A stretch of 50,701 nucleotides of DNA, from contig JAUVGH010000014.1 of the NCBI GenBank assembly GCA_030593885.1, positions 1 through 50,701 of the forward strand, in the 5' to 3' direction. Of this stretch, positions 41,290-50,332 are shown one piece after another (within the stretch, counting starts at the first letter, position 1; the number at the start of each line of letters is the position of its first letter). The notes beneath the pieces are model-generated. The model was not told the origin of the DNA and searched no databases. It saw nothing but the letters and a program-made list of their open reading frames with translations. Position numbers and translations under genes: made by a program. The stretch is from Methanomassiliicoccales archaeon. GTDB lineage: Archaea; Thermoplasmatota; Thermoplasmata; RBG-16-68-12; SOIM01.

Positions 41290-43158
41290 GTGTCATTTAA
41301 GAAAGTCCTGCTGGTCAAGCCATCTGGGAAACACGGACTGAGCTTTGCATTTGACATAATCCCCACGGGTCTTGAGTACATCGCTTCAAGCATTGAGGGA
41401 GTTGTGGATGAGGTCAATATAATAGATCTGGAGATGGAGCCCAAGCCAATCCAACGAACCATGGAAAGGTTTCTGGATATGCTTAAACCAGACCTAGTTG
41501 GAATCTCAATGTCCGCAACAGACCACAGTGAAGGATTGGAGATTGCAGAGATATCGCACAAAAGAGGAGTTCCCACCGTTCTTGGCGGTTACCATCCTAC
41601 GGCGATTCCAGATGAAATGCTATCCCACCCATATGTGGACTTCGTGGTTCGCGGCGAGGGTGAGATCACAATGCGGAACCTGGTTGAAAAGGGAGATGGG
41701 AAGGGTGTCAACGGCATTTCCTATAGAGATGGCGACGAAATAGTCCATAATCCGGATCGCGAGCCAATAAAGGACTTGGATATCCTACCTTTCCCAGCTC
41801 GGCACCTCAGACGCCACAAGTATCATGTGACCTTGAGGAGAGATAGAGAACACGATGTGCTTACCACGTCAAGGGGTTGCTGGGGCAGGTGTAGCTTCTG
41901 CTGTGAGCCCAGTATGAGCAAGAGTCATCTGCGCAACCGTGCTCCTGAGAAAGTGATGGACGAGATACTGGAAATGGTCGGGTTTCATGATGGAAAGCCG
42001 CTGAGCATAGAAATCACGGATCCGCATTTCATGGGCAGGCCCAGATACGTAGAACAACTTTGTGATCTACTGGCTCAGAATGAGTTGGACGTTAAATTCA
42101 TTGCGAAAGTGCGACCTGATACAATGGCGAAATTCCCTGAGGTCGTTCGAAAGATGATCGCCGTGGGGATCGACTGTTTTGAAATGGGCATTGAGAGCCC
42201 AAACGAAAAGGACCTTGAATCCACGTCCAAGGGAATAGAACCAGGCCTTCATCTGAAGGCCGTTGAGAATATCAAGAAATGGGGCGGAAACCCTGGGGGG
42301 ACCTTCGTTATTGGTTTGCCAGACCAGACCGAGGAAGAAATACTGCAGTTTCCGGTTTACGCCAAGGAACTGGGGCTCACGAGTTCCGCTTATGGTATCG
42401 CCACGCCGTATCCGTCCACTAAGTTCTACGAGGAATTGGATGAACAGGGCTTGATCTTCGAGACCGACTGGAACAGGTTTGACGAGATGCACTCTGTATT
42501 CAAAGTCCAAGGTATAGCGAGCTCGAGGATTGAGGATCTTGCAACCATCTGCATGGCAAAATTCTGGACATGGGACATCTTCCTCGAGCGGGAACGCCTG
42601 CGCATGATGAGATGCGGTGCCAAGGTGCCTTTGGCGACATTTGCCATTGACAGATTGGCCGATCTAAGATTCGGAGCGGGCGTTGGTATACAACTTCAAG
42701 AGGGGAATTTTCTAACCCACATCGAAAGGTTTCTTGAGGCTTCATCGGACCCGCACATCAAGAGATACACGGAAAAGATCGGCATGCACAATGTCATAGA
42801 GATGTCAAGATTCCTGAACGTGCTCGGTGCTCAGACCGTCCAATTGACTGTGAGGGACAATGGATCACCGCTTACAAGCTGGGTCTTCAAGACGACCAAG
42901 AACAAGGTGGAGTATGTACAGGTCACCGAAGGTCGTGTTGACGAGCCCACAATCAATTTCGAACTAGAGATGGCCGATGTACTGGTGCATGGCAAACCGA
43001 ACGTGACACTGATTGAGAAGATCCGGACTATCACCAAACTGCTTGCGTCGAACAAAGGCATCAAAAAACGGTACAATCTGGGCCGGCTGCTCTTCGCGGC
43101 TGGTATTGAGTTCTTCAGTTATCTGGGAACGAGAAACAACGGAAAAGGGATTGACTGA
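41290..43158 (+). CDS. B12-binding radical SAM protein
   Basis: The 622-residue protein (GTG at 41290, about 30 bases after the TATA-like ATAAGTATTAG) starts with a cobalamin-binding Rossmann-like part (about 7-150, with VGISMSATDHSEGLEIAE and LGGYHPTAIPDE). It then has the radical SAM cluster C-x3-C-x2-C (SRGCWGRCSFCCEPS) and later core motifs (GIDCFEMGIESPNEKD; FVIGLPDQTEEEI). The last about 110 residues (VQLTVRDNGSPLTSWVFKT onward) are an additional domain of SCP2-like style; this call is weak. Relatives methylate or rearrange unactivated carbons (BchE, HpnJ-type). Substrate unknown. Confidence 0.85.
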   Translation: MSFKKVLLVKPSGKHGLSFAFDIIPTGLEYIASSIEGVVDEVNIIDLEMEPKPIQRTMERFLDMLKPDLVGISMSATDHSEGLEIAEISHKRGVPTVLGGYHPTAIPDEMLSHPYVDFVVRGEGEITMRNLVEKGDGKGVNGISYRDGDEIVHNPDREPIKDLDILPFPARHLRRHKYHVTLRRDREHDVLTTSRGCWGRCSFCCEPSMSKSHLRNRAPEKVMDEILEMVGFHDGKPLSIEITDPHFMGRPRYVEQLCDLLAQNELDVKFIAKVRPDTMAKFPEVVRKMIAVGIDCFEMGIESPNEKDLESTSKGIEPGLHLKAVENIKKWGGNPGGTFVIGLPDQTEEEILQFPVYAKELGLTSSAYGIATPYPSTKFYEELDEQGLIFETDWNRFDEMHSVFKVQGIASSRIEDLATICMAKFWTWDIFLERERLRMMRCGAKVPLATFAIDRLADLRFGAGVGIQLQEGNFLTHIERFLEASSDPHIKRYTEKIGMHNVIEMSRFLNVLGAQTVQLTVRDNGSPLTSWVFKTTKNKVEYVQVTEGRVDEPTINFELEMADVLVHGKPNVTLIEKIRTITKLLASNKGIKKRYNLGRLLFAAGIEFFSYLGTRNNGKGID

Positions 43159-43199
43159 TATTCCATGTGCAGAATATTGAAGGGATCATTCAATCTCTG

Positions 43200-43292
43200 A
43201 TTCGTGACCGAGAAAGACATCGATCCAACTACCCCGATGGTAACACCTTCGACTTCTTAGACTTCAAGAACGGGGGACGTTCAACGGACTGG
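43200..43292 (+). pseudogene. Decayed fragment of a metalloprotease-like gene
   Basis: The bases at 43248-43292 read FDFLDFKNGGRSTDW, parallel to FDFFNFKNGEVTADW in the metalloprotease-like gene that follows (about 45039-45083). Upstream, RSNYPDGN continues in frame. No start, signal or zinc-site remains. It is a leftover of a related, duplicated or shuffled gene. Confidence 0.5.
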
Positions 43293-43358
43293 CATATGAA
43301 TAATGTACTTATACAAGGCAAGTCTATAACGGTGTAATAATGGGAGGAGGGTTCTGAT

Positions 43359-45509
43359 ATGACCCGAAGGATTGGAGCAATAGCGATATTGATAATCTTT
43401 GTAGCCTCAGGTTTGATCATTCCGACTGGAAGTGAAGCAGAGGTCTTCAGCGGGGAATTCGTGCCTGGGAGCAAGGTCGTGTATTTGACCGAATGCAACA
43501 ACCTTGTGGACAACAACTTTGTGAACGGATCTCTGACTGTAAAGATGGTCGGCCAGAGCTTCAACGGGTGCGATGTCATAATAATCGTTCAGTCTAACCA
43601 AGTCGGTGGCAGCCTGGAAGTCGTCGTGAAGGACAACACCCTGGTCGCCGGCAGCATGTACGTGATCGTCACAGACAACATGCAGGTGGGCGGAAGGATG
43701 CTGGTCACCGTCAAGAACAATGTGATCCACAAGAGGGATCCGGCGGTAGCCCTGGATTACAATCTGAAGGTCGTCGTCAACAACAACGGAGGGAACGGAC
43801 AGGACATGTCAAAGAACGAAGTCCTGGCCGGGGGTCTCAAGATCGATGTCATTGCGAACTGGGTGAAGAATCGACTCACGGTCGAATCCAAGACGAACTT
43901 CGCGGGGATGGACTACAAGCTCTTCGCAAGGGGGAACACGGTGAACAACTTCGATGCAATCATCGTGAGCAACAAGGCCTGCAGGGACCACAACATTAGG
44001 TTCGTGTCCAACACGGTGGACACCAAGTTCGAACTGAACATCCGGGGCAACAAGGCAACGAGGAACACCAGAATCAACGTGGACAAGAACCAGGTTCCAT
44101 ATCTGTCTCCCATGGAGCTCAAGGCCAGGATCAAGGACAACCACGCGGCCGTTGGCGACATAACCATCACCATGAACGATAACCATGACACCAACTTCAT
44201 CGACGGTATATTCGAGAAGAACGGCGCAGGGAAGAACGGGAAGTTCACCTTCAGAGGGAACAAAGCGAACAAAGAGAACAAGATCGAGATACTGACCAAC
44301 CGAGTGGAGAACAAGAGGGAGATACATGTCACCGGCAACCTGCCGACACCCGATCCATACGTGATCAAGGACAACTGGGCATGCAAGTACAGCATCAAGC
44401 CGAACCTGCAGTCGGGGCATACATCATCAGGGAACGATAAGAAGTGCACTCAGAAGCAGCCGGGGAACACTGACAGAGACGGCCTTTCCAACGACTACGA
44501 GCAGATGATCGGGACCGATCCCGGAAACTGGGACACCGATATGGATGGACTGGCGGACGGGTGGGCCGACTACGATAATAGCATGACAGTGAACGGCAAC
44601 GAAGCGTTCGGAGAGATCGGCGACCCTCAGGTTCCCAAAGGCAAGACCCATCTGGGAGCGGTTGACACACTGTTTCGCAGACCCAAGGAGGCGCCCAATT
44701 GCTTCTGCAAGGACGTCTATGTTGAGATCGACTTCATGGTCAAAGGGCCCACCATAAGGCCCGGCAAGAAGAGCTCCGGAGGAAGTTCGGGTGTTCAGTC
44801 GAGCGGTAGATCCGCTTACCTCGGTCCAGAACTCGGCGGTACGTTCTCTCTTGTGGACAAGCCCCATGTCCTGACGGCATCGGCCATCAATCCTACGATC
44901 CGCTTCATGATGAAGAGGGGCATCCATCTGCATGTGGACACTGGTTGGCAGATGGGGTCGGCCCGAGGCAATGCGCTTGGAGGCGGCGAGAAACTGAGAC
45001 ACGTGACTCTCCTGAATTTCAGCCACAGTACTACTGATTTCGATTTCTTCAACTTCAAGAACGGGGAGGTCACTGCTGACTGGGACCGTAATGGCGTCCG
45101 GGAGCGTCCACATTTCTCGGCGAATCGCAAAGGATCGTTCAGATACTTGATCATGGGGCACAACTATTCGAGCCGGCCCTTGTCAACCGGAGTGGCGGAG
45201 GGACCGGGGGATGACTTCTTCATCTCTCACGGCCTCTTCTTGGGCCAGGGATGGAGCGGGAAAGCGATCAACCTTGGTCTCGCTTACACATTCTGTCACG
45301 AACTGGGACACACCCTGAACCTGGGACTGGCATCTGCGACGCACGAAAGCGCTCCCGAAGGATTCTGGAGCTGCATGTCCTACAACGATTCGGTGAAGTT
45401 CACCTATGTGGGTTACTCGGACGGTGCCCTTGGATCGCACAACGACTGGCCTGACCTGAACCCACGGATCGGACTTGCCAATTGGTGGACCCACGACTAT
45501 ACGAAATAA
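43359..45509 (+). CDS. Secreted metzincin-like protein with Asn-rich repeat region
   Basis: The 716-residue protein has a signal peptide (about 1-27). About 30-330 is an Asn- and Val-rich repeat (VVVKDNTLVAGSMYVIV, VGGRMLVTVKNNV) that reads like a beta-solenoid. A calcium-binding, thrombospondin-3-like segment (DRDGLSNDYEQMIGTDPGN, DTDMDGLADGW) follows. The C-terminus holds the zinc site HELGHTLNL and a Met-turn-like SCMSY about 17 residues on. The metzincin consensus HExxHxxGxxH is not kept: the G and the third H are replaced by N and L. GGAGGAGG precedes the ATG. It is probably a surface or secreted metalloprotease, or a degenerate one. Confidence 0.75.
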   Translation: MTRRIGAIAILIIFVASGLIIPTGSEAEVFSGEFVPGSKVVYLTECNNLVDNNFVNGSLTVKMVGQSFNGCDVIIIVQSNQVGGSLEVVVKDNTLVAGSMYVIVTDNMQVGGRMLVTVKNNVIHKRDPAVALDYNLKVVVNNNGGNGQDMSKNEVLAGGLKIDVIANWVKNRLTVESKTNFAGMDYKLFARGNTVNNFDAIIVSNKACRDHNIRFVSNTVDTKFELNIRGNKATRNTRINVDKNQVPYLSPMELKARIKDNHAAVGDITITMNDNHDTNFIDGIFEKNGAGKNGKFTFRGNKANKENKIEILTNRVENKREIHVTGNLPTPDPYVIKDNWACKYSIKPNLQSGHTSSGNDKKCTQKQPGNTDRDGLSNDYEQMIGTDPGNWDTDMDGLADGWADYDNSMTVNGNEAFGEIGDPQVPKGKTHLGAVDTLFRRPKEAPNCFCKDVYVEIDFMVKGPTIRPGKKSSGGSSGVQSSGRSAYLGPELGGTFSLVDKPHVLTASAINPTIRFMMKRGIHLHVDTGWQMGSARGNALGGGEKLRHVTLLNFSHSTTDFDFFNFKNGEVTADWDRNGVRERPHFSANRKGSFRYLIMGHNYSSRPLSTGVAEGPGDDFFISHGLFLGQGWSGKAINLGLAYTFCHELGHTLNLGLASATHESAPEGFWSCMSYNDSVKFTYVGYSDGALGSHNDWPDLNPRIGLANWWTHDYTK

Positions 45510-45600
45510 GTACACCGTTTGATCATAACATGCGCACAGTTTTAAGAGTGCGAACGTTATTCGAGTGCCGAGCCATCTAGGTCTCCGTTAGAGGATTTCG

Positions 45601-46368
45601 ATGCCCAGGAACATCTACTTCATTGGCACCGCTGGTAGCGGCAAGAGCACGATGGTGCACGCTTTTCAGGTCTGGATGAACACTCAAGGCTATGATGTCA
45701 TAACCGTCAACCTGGACCCGGGGGCAGAGAACCTGATGTACAATCCCGATGTCGACATCCAGGACTGGATCACATTGAAAGAGGCGATGGAGGACACCGA
45801 CCTCGGACCCAACGCGGCACAGGTATACTGCGCCGACATGCTCGCCCTTAACGCCAAGGAAGTGGGAGAGACCATCGGGAAGTTCGAGACCAATTACATT
45901 CTGATCGACACGCCAGGGCAGATGGAGCTGTTCACATTCAGGGAGTCCAGCAAGATAATAGTGGATGAGTTTGGCATGCAGGACTCGATTCTCGCCTTCC
46001 TCATCGATCCTATCTTAGCGAGGACGCCGTCCGGCCTCATCTCCTCAATAATGCTATCAGCCACGACCCAGTTCCGATTCTCAGTGCCTCTCACAACCGT
46101 TCTCTCCAAGAAGGACCTTCTGTCCGAGACCGAACTTGAGAGGATACTCGAGTGGTCCAAGAGCGCAGACACCCTGTACAATTCGCTCGAACAAGAAGCT
46201 GGGACAGCCGTGTTCCTGTCAAGCACCGAGTTCTTCGTTGCCCTGGAGAACATGGGAGTCTTCCGGGGACTCATACCGGTCTCATCCCTCGAACTTCAGG
46301 GATTCGAGGACGTTTACAATGTGATCCAGACCGCTTTCGAGGCTGGCGAGGACCTGATGACGGATTAG
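45601..46368 (+). CDS. GPN-loop GTPase
   Basis: The 255-residue protein has the P-loop GTAGSGKST (9-17), the LDPGAEN switch, and the GPN tripeptide as LGPN (about 68-71) that defines the family, plus IDTPGQMELF and the base-specificity SKKDLL. Eukaryotic relatives assemble RNA polymerase II; archaea have one homologue of unclear role. A TTTTAAGAG element lies near 45540. Confidence 0.93.
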   Translation: MPRNIYFIGTAGSGKSTMVHAFQVWMNTQGYDVITVNLDPGAENLMYNPDVDIQDWITLKEAMEDTDLGPNAAQVYCADMLALNAKEVGETIGKFETNYILIDTPGQMELFTFRESSKIIVDEFGMQDSILAFLIDPILARTPSGLISSIMLSATTQFRFSVPLTTVLSKKDLLSETELERILEWSKSADTLYNSLEQEAGTAVFLSSTEFFVALENMGVFRGLIPVSSLELQGFEDVYNVIQTAFEAGEDLMTD

Positions 46369-46483
46369 CGCAACAAGGGCCGACCGTACGGAAGACGCTG
46401 GCTCAGCAACTCTTTTCTATCAAATATGATAAAGACCGCAAAAACTGTTTAAGCCATCATTCAGCTGATTCTCCGGTGCGATC

Positions 46484-47194
46484 ATGGCCATAAGTAGAGT
46501 CAGTACTGGATTGAAGGACCTTGACAAGATTATCGAGGGTTATCCCGAGGGCAAGACCGTCCTAGTGACAGGAGATGCGGGAGTTGGAAAGACGGTTCTG
46601 GGCCTTCATTTCATCGTGGAGCAGTGCGAGCAGGGGAAGAAATGCGCCTTCCTGGCGACCGAAGAGAACCCCGAGGACCTCCGTGCCCAGGCAATGGGCT
46701 TCGGATGGGACCTGAGCAAGTACGAGGATGGAGGATTGCTCAAAATCTACGAGGTCTTGGAGAGAAGGATGATCGAGGCCAGGTTCTCCGATCCGAGCGA
46801 AAGCAGCGTGGAGGTTCATTTCAAGGACGTCGCCAACTACGTTCCCGATGGCGTGTCGAGCGTGGTGGTGGACAACATCGGCGTTTACGCTTTGGGCATG
46901 CCGATCGAGAAGTTCAGGGAGCAGCTGGACCTGCTGGTCTACATGCTTGCCAAGAAGGGCTGCACATCCCTGATAATCTGCGACGATGCTGTCGGGACAC
47001 AGTACAACAACATAGCCATGTATTCAACTTACGGTGCAATCTGGATGTTCAGGAGGGAGAACGCCTACACCAATAGAAGGGAAAGGCTCATCGAGATAAG
47101 GAAGATGAGGAGCACCAAGGTACCACTGGATTATCTCCCGTTCGAGATCTCCGGTGGAGGGATCAATATGCTGAAGAGCAACCTGGACGAGTAA
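46484..47194 (+). CDS. KaiC-like RecA-superfamily ATPase
   Basis: The 236-residue protein carries Walker A GDAGVGKT (about 29-36), the KaiC-type FLATEENPEDLRAQAMGFGW, Walker B-like VSSVVVDNIG, and KMRSTKVPLDYLPFEI near the C-terminus. It is a single-domain KaiC homologue. The next gene, 29 bases on, is a response regulator, so the two may form a signalling pair. TGTTTAAG and an AT-rich stretch lie about 35-60 bases upstream. Confidence 0.82.
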   Translation: MAISRVSTGLKDLDKIIEGYPEGKTVLVTGDAGVGKTVLGLHFIVEQCEQGKKCAFLATEENPEDLRAQAMGFGWDLSKYEDGGLLKIYEVLERRMIEARFSDPSESSVEVHFKDVANYVPDGVSSVVVDNIGVYALGMPIEKFREQLDLLVYMLAKKGCTSLIICDDAVGTQYNNIAMYSTYGAIWMFRRENAYTNRRERLIEIRKMRSTKVPLDYLPFEISGGGINMLKSNLDE

Positions 47195-47223
47195 GTGGAG
47201 TCCAGGATCGACGAGGTTTGCCA

Positions 47224-48084
47224 ATGGAACCCAGGAAGGAGAATATCCTCTTCGTTCATGACGACGACGAGCTGTACGAGTATGTCGTCAAACACCTCAG
47301 GGAGGACGGCCACAGGATCATAAGGGTCAATGACGGGGAGGAGGCCACCATGTCACTTCTTTCGGATGATGTCTCCGTGGTAATCACCGACGCGAAGGCG
47401 GACAAGATCAACAGTGTGGATCTTCTTGAGATCGTGGGTGCAAAGGATGGGGATGTGCCTGTGATCATCCTTGCCGATGACGGAACCATGGAAGTTGTGG
47501 CACAGGCGATGAAGAAAGGAGCATTCGACTACCTGAAGATGCCGTTCGACGGTTTCGACCTGGTGAGCACGGTGAAGAAGGCCTTTGATTTCCGGATGGA
47601 AAGGATCGAACGTGCCGAGGAGAAAAGCGAGAAGAGAAGGGAGGACATGGCACAGCAGTCTCAGAACGAGATAAGGTCCCTTCTCACGAACATCATTCCC
47701 ACCATTCTGCTACCCTCACCCCAGCCGGTCAAGACCAGGTTCATAAAGGAGATGTGCGACAACATTGAGCAGTTGTTCTGTGACAAGTACATATCCAAGA
47801 CCGAGGACGTCGATTCGGTGAGGGCGGCCGAGGTCATTCAGCTCGTCTTCAACCAACTCGGTGGGGACTTCAAGACGATAGAGAGCTCTTCCGGGAAGAT
47901 AGTGATCGAAGGCAAGACCTGCCCGTGGGGCGACCAGGCGAAGAAGAACCCAGTGCTCTGCATGTTGACCCGAGCGATAGCGTCCAGGGTGGCGGTGAGA
48001 TGCCGAAGTTGCGCGATGGTGATACTCGAGAAGACGATAGGAAACGGGGACGAAAGCTGCATCATAAAGATAGAGAATCTGTAG
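47224..48084 (+). CDS. Response-regulator receiver protein with a cysteine-rich output domain
   Basis: The start at 47224 gives 286 residues (GAGG seven bases before). The receiver domain (about 1-125) has the acidic DDD pocket (FVHDDDELY), the phosphoacceptor aspartate in VVITDAK, a D/T region and the K in YLKMPFD. A charged coiled linker (about 126-150) leads to an output domain (about 155-286) with EMCDNIEQLFCDKY, KTCPWGDQAKKNPVLCMLTRAI and VRCRSCAMVILEK, which resembles methanogen-type output or V4R-like sensor domains (weak call). It may be regulated by a histidine kinase encoded elsewhere. Confidence 0.78.
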   Translation: MEPRKENILFVHDDDELYEYVVKHLREDGHRIIRVNDGEEATMSLLSDDVSVVITDAKADKINSVDLLEIVGAKDGDVPVIILADDGTMEVVAQAMKKGAFDYLKMPFDGFDLVSTVKKAFDFRMERIERAEEKSEKRREDMAQQSQNEIRSLLTNIIPTILLPSPQPVKTRFIKEMCDNIEQLFCDKYISKTEDVDSVRAAEVIQLVFNQLGGDFKTIESSSGKIVIEGKTCPWGDQAKKNPVLCMLTRAIASRVAVRCRSCAMVILEKTIGNGDESCIIKIENL

Positions 48085-48091
48085 CCCGTAC

Positions 48092-48126
48092 ATTATCAGG
48101 TCGGATAATCGGCTCAATCTTTTTTT
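48092..48126 (+). terminator. Terminator of the KaiC-response regulator operon
   Basis: ATTATC (48092-48097) and GATAAT (48104-48109) form a 6-bp stem, followed by a run of seven T (48120-48126). The T-run after a coding end is a good archaeal terminator signal. Confidence 0.55.
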
Positions 48127-48160
48127 GAACTAAGTAAGGACATTTCATTATTGTCATAGC

Positions 48161-48268
48161 ATGATGATGAGAGATAACCCCTTCGACTATGTCGAGGAAA
48201 AACCAAAGAAGAAGGACGACAAAAAGGACAAGGAAGTCGTTGATAAGAGAACGGGTGTAGCCGAGTAA
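48161..48268 (+). CDS. 35-residue charged peptide
   Basis: ATG ATG ATG begins a peptide reading MMMRDNPFDYVEEK, then Lys/Asp-rich (PKKKDDKKDKEVV) to GVAE. It is very polar, without a membrane part. Codons are plausible but no ribosome-binding site is obvious. It could be a genuine small gene or the end of a decayed one. Confidence 0.35.
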   Translation: MMMRDNPFDYVEEKPKKKDDKKDKEVVDKRTGVAE

Positions 48269-48379
48269 ACGGATTGCCCCTTTTCACTCCTAATGTCCAT
48301 CATAGCTATGGCGCTGGCTTGATTCTTCTGGAAGATTGTTTCCTAACGATTTATATACCGTCAATCTCGTATTTTCAGT

Positions 48380-49210
48380 GTGAACGGAAAGGATGTACGA
48401 GCTATTGAGAATCCCATATCTGCGATCTTTGATTTGGCCGAGGACGTGAATGCTCAAGCGCCCAAGGTGAGGAAGTCCGTCAGGTACGCGACCATCTTCA
48501 TCTCCATCTGGTTGATCGTCAACTTTATTCTGGTCGTACTTTTCTTGTTCACGAGGCAATGGCTGTTCCTGATCCTTTTCATGGCCCTTTTCATCGTTGG
48601 CGCCCTTGCGCTGAAGTGGCTGAGAGAGGTCAGCGGGTTCTTCAGCTATTATGTGATCAGGCATCGCGTGATCAGGAGCATAAGAGAGGAAGACCCTGTT
48701 GTGTTCGTTCCCAGGGGTGAGGATTCTGTGCAGAAGCTCGTCTATCATCTCGCATCAAAGAACCCGCATGTCAACGAGGGATTGAAGAGGCCAGGATTGT
48801 TTCAGACCCAAGCGATCCTGCGGGGGAAGAGCGGTGTGATGTACTCGTTTGACGGTTATCTCAAGATGAAACCGTCCACCTTCTGGAACTGGTTCGGCAT
48901 GGGATACTCAGGTTACTCCCTCTTCATCAAGAAGTACGATCACCCTCCCCGGCTGCTGGACATGCAGTCTTTGAAGAACGCGATACTGGATATCACGAGC
49001 ACGGGTTCGGTTCCTCCATCGAGAGTGATCGCGGTGTGGAGCGCGGGAGACGATGATCAGTTGGCCGATGATGTATACGAGTTCGTAACAAATGAGGTCG
49101 TCCCATTCTCACATCGAGGCAACAAGTTCAGCACCACGATGGAGATAATAACCGAGAGCCCCGACGGCACGTACGACTTCATCCCATACGTTTCTGACGT
49201 CGACTACTAG
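48380..49210 (+). CDS. Two-pass membrane protein of unknown function
   Basis: The GTG-started protein has 276 residues. Two membrane helices lie at about 36-58 and 62-78 (SVRYATIFISIWLIVNFIL; WLFLILFMALFIVGALAL), then a cytoplasmic domain of about 190 residues with no motif known to me. GATTTATATACCG (about 48347-48359) is an excellent TATA box and gives a leaderless GTG start. It converges with the wHTH gene, overlapping by four bases. Confidence 0.65.
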   Translation: MNGKDVRAIENPISAIFDLAEDVNAQAPKVRKSVRYATIFISIWLIVNFILVVLFLFTRQWLFLILFMALFIVGALALKWLREVSGFFSYYVIRHRVIRSIREEDPVVFVPRGEDSVQKLVYHLASKNPHVNEGLKRPGLFQTQAILRGKSGVMYSFDGYLKMKPSTFWNWFGMGYSGYSLFIKKYDHPPRLLDMQSLKNAILDITSTGSVPPSRVIAVWSAGDDDQLADDVYEFVTNEVVPFSHRGNKFSTTMEIITESPDGTYDFIPYVSDVDY

Positions 49211-49596
49211 GACTTGATGATCCAGTGTGGCAGTTCTCTGAACTTGTAATGTTCCTTGATCTGGTCGGAGTAAATCTGCTTGTAGAAGGTGTTGTACTTC
49301 CTGATATGGAGAACGCCTTTCTTGGTGATTGTGATCCTATATGACTTCTCCACCTTGTTGATCTCCACGAACCCATCCTCGACGAGCTGATCGATCACCT
49401 TGTTGGTCATGTAGTGGTTGGAGCGTATCTCGTGCTTTATGTCCTCTTTAGTAAGGTACGAATTAGAGCTGTCCAGGATATCATCCAGCTTCTCTTCCAG
49501 GTCATCCTGATAGAGGTCGATGTCCAGTTCACCCACAAGGCGGTTCAAAGCAAAACAGCAGTAGATCTTGTAATCCTTGTACACCTTGCTGGGCAT
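49207..49596 (-). CDS. Winged-helix DNA-binding protein
   Basis: The 129-residue protein has an N-terminal acidic helical part, then a winged helix (about 45-105): SYLTKEDIKHEIRSNHYMTNKVIDQLVEDGFVEI, wing KVEKSYRITITKKG. GGGAG lies five bases before the ATG and TTAAATATCC is a likely TATA box. The last four bases overlap the convergent membrane-protein gene. Target unknown. Confidence 0.65.
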   Translation of the reverse strand: MPSKVYKDYKIYCCFALNRLVGELDIDLYQDDLEEKLDDILDSSNSYLTKEDIKHEIRSNHYMTNKVIDQLVEDGFVEINKVEKSYRITITKKGVLHIRKYNTFYKQIYSDQIKEHYKFRELPHWIIKS

Positions 49597-49787
49597 GAAC
49601 TCTCCCGAACCGTAGAAAGAAGTGTTTGAGGATATTTAACTGTTGTTTGGGTTTTCGATGGAGCGACAATGGACGCCGCAATGAAATCGACGACCATCAC
49701 CACAAGGAATATCAGGTCGAAGCACTGAAATCCCTTTAGTAGAAAGCAGATGAGAATGAGCGAAACTGGAAATCCAACGAGAAGCAT
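49545..49787 (-). other. Doubtful membrane-type reading frame
   Basis: This 80-codon frame has a strong hydrophobic N-terminal part (LLVGFPVSLILICFLLKGF...), but its last 50 bases overlap the well-supported start of the winged-helix gene on the same strand. It could be a real small two-helix protein or the N-terminal remnant of one. Region 49597-49928 otherwise holds only the first copy of the 40-bp repeat. Confidence 0.25.
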
Positions 49788-49892
49788 CGATAGGCCAATT
49801 TCCCACTTTTCCTTATGACCTCCTCCAAGAACCGCTCATACCCTCCCCGCTAAGTTGATGGCAAAACGATTAGAAGTGAATCAATGCTAGGC

Positions 49893-49932
49893 TATTTCAA
49901 TTCATCGTGAGAGGCACAAGCCGAGGTTCTAA
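49893..49932. repeat. 40-bp direct repeat, copy 1
   Basis: Matches 50194-50233 at 36 of 40 bases. On the plus strand it reads SIHRERHKPRF followed by a stop. The last 24 bases before the stop's final base are identical to the 3' end of the membrane-protein gene at 50333-50611. Confidence 0.7.
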
Positions 49933-50090
49933 CGCAATCGTATGTCTCGTTTGTTCAATCCGATAAACAAGACAAGCACAAATATCCCGAGAATCAGCAT
50001 GATGATTGCGACTACAACTTTCCACTCCACACTCACGTTAAACAAGATTGCAAGCAGGATTATGAAGGCAATTACGAAGGGAAGGCTCAT
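49929..50090 (-). CDS. 53-residue two-helix membrane protein
   Basis: The start at ATG 50090 (MSLPFVIAF...) gives two membrane helices (about 4-17 and 23-43, FVIAFIILLAILF; VVVAIIMLILGIFVLVLFI) and a short basic tail. An earlier start at 50201 adds a basic 37-residue extension without a clear start signal. Function unknown. Its 3' end overlaps repeat copy 1 by four bases. Confidence 0.4.
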   Translation of the reverse strand: MSLPFVIAFIILLAILFNVSVEWKVVVAIIMLILGIFVLVLFIGLNKRDIRLR

Positions 50091-50193
50091 ATCAGCTCGA
50101 CTTAGTCGAACCTTCTGATTCTCTCTCTTCGTAGCAATTCTCCTCTCAGGCACGGTTTCCCTCCTGCTTACAATCAAGAGATATTCGGGAGCA

Positions 50194-50233
50194 TATTTCA
50201 ATTCATCGTGAGAAGCACAAGCCCAAGTTCTGA
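50194..50233. repeat. 40-bp direct repeat, copy 2
   Basis: Pairs with copy 1 (49893-49932, 36/40 identical). On the plus strand it reads SIHREKHKPKF followed by a stop, echoing the SERHKPRF end of the gene at 50333-50611. Confidence 0.7.
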
Positions 50234-50332
50234 CTTGAGGCCAGCAAAATCCTTATCTACTGAACCCCATTTCTCATTCAGATTGGAGGGCTTGGGATTC
50301 TTCAAAGAAGGAAAAGGAAGGCAATCATACTC

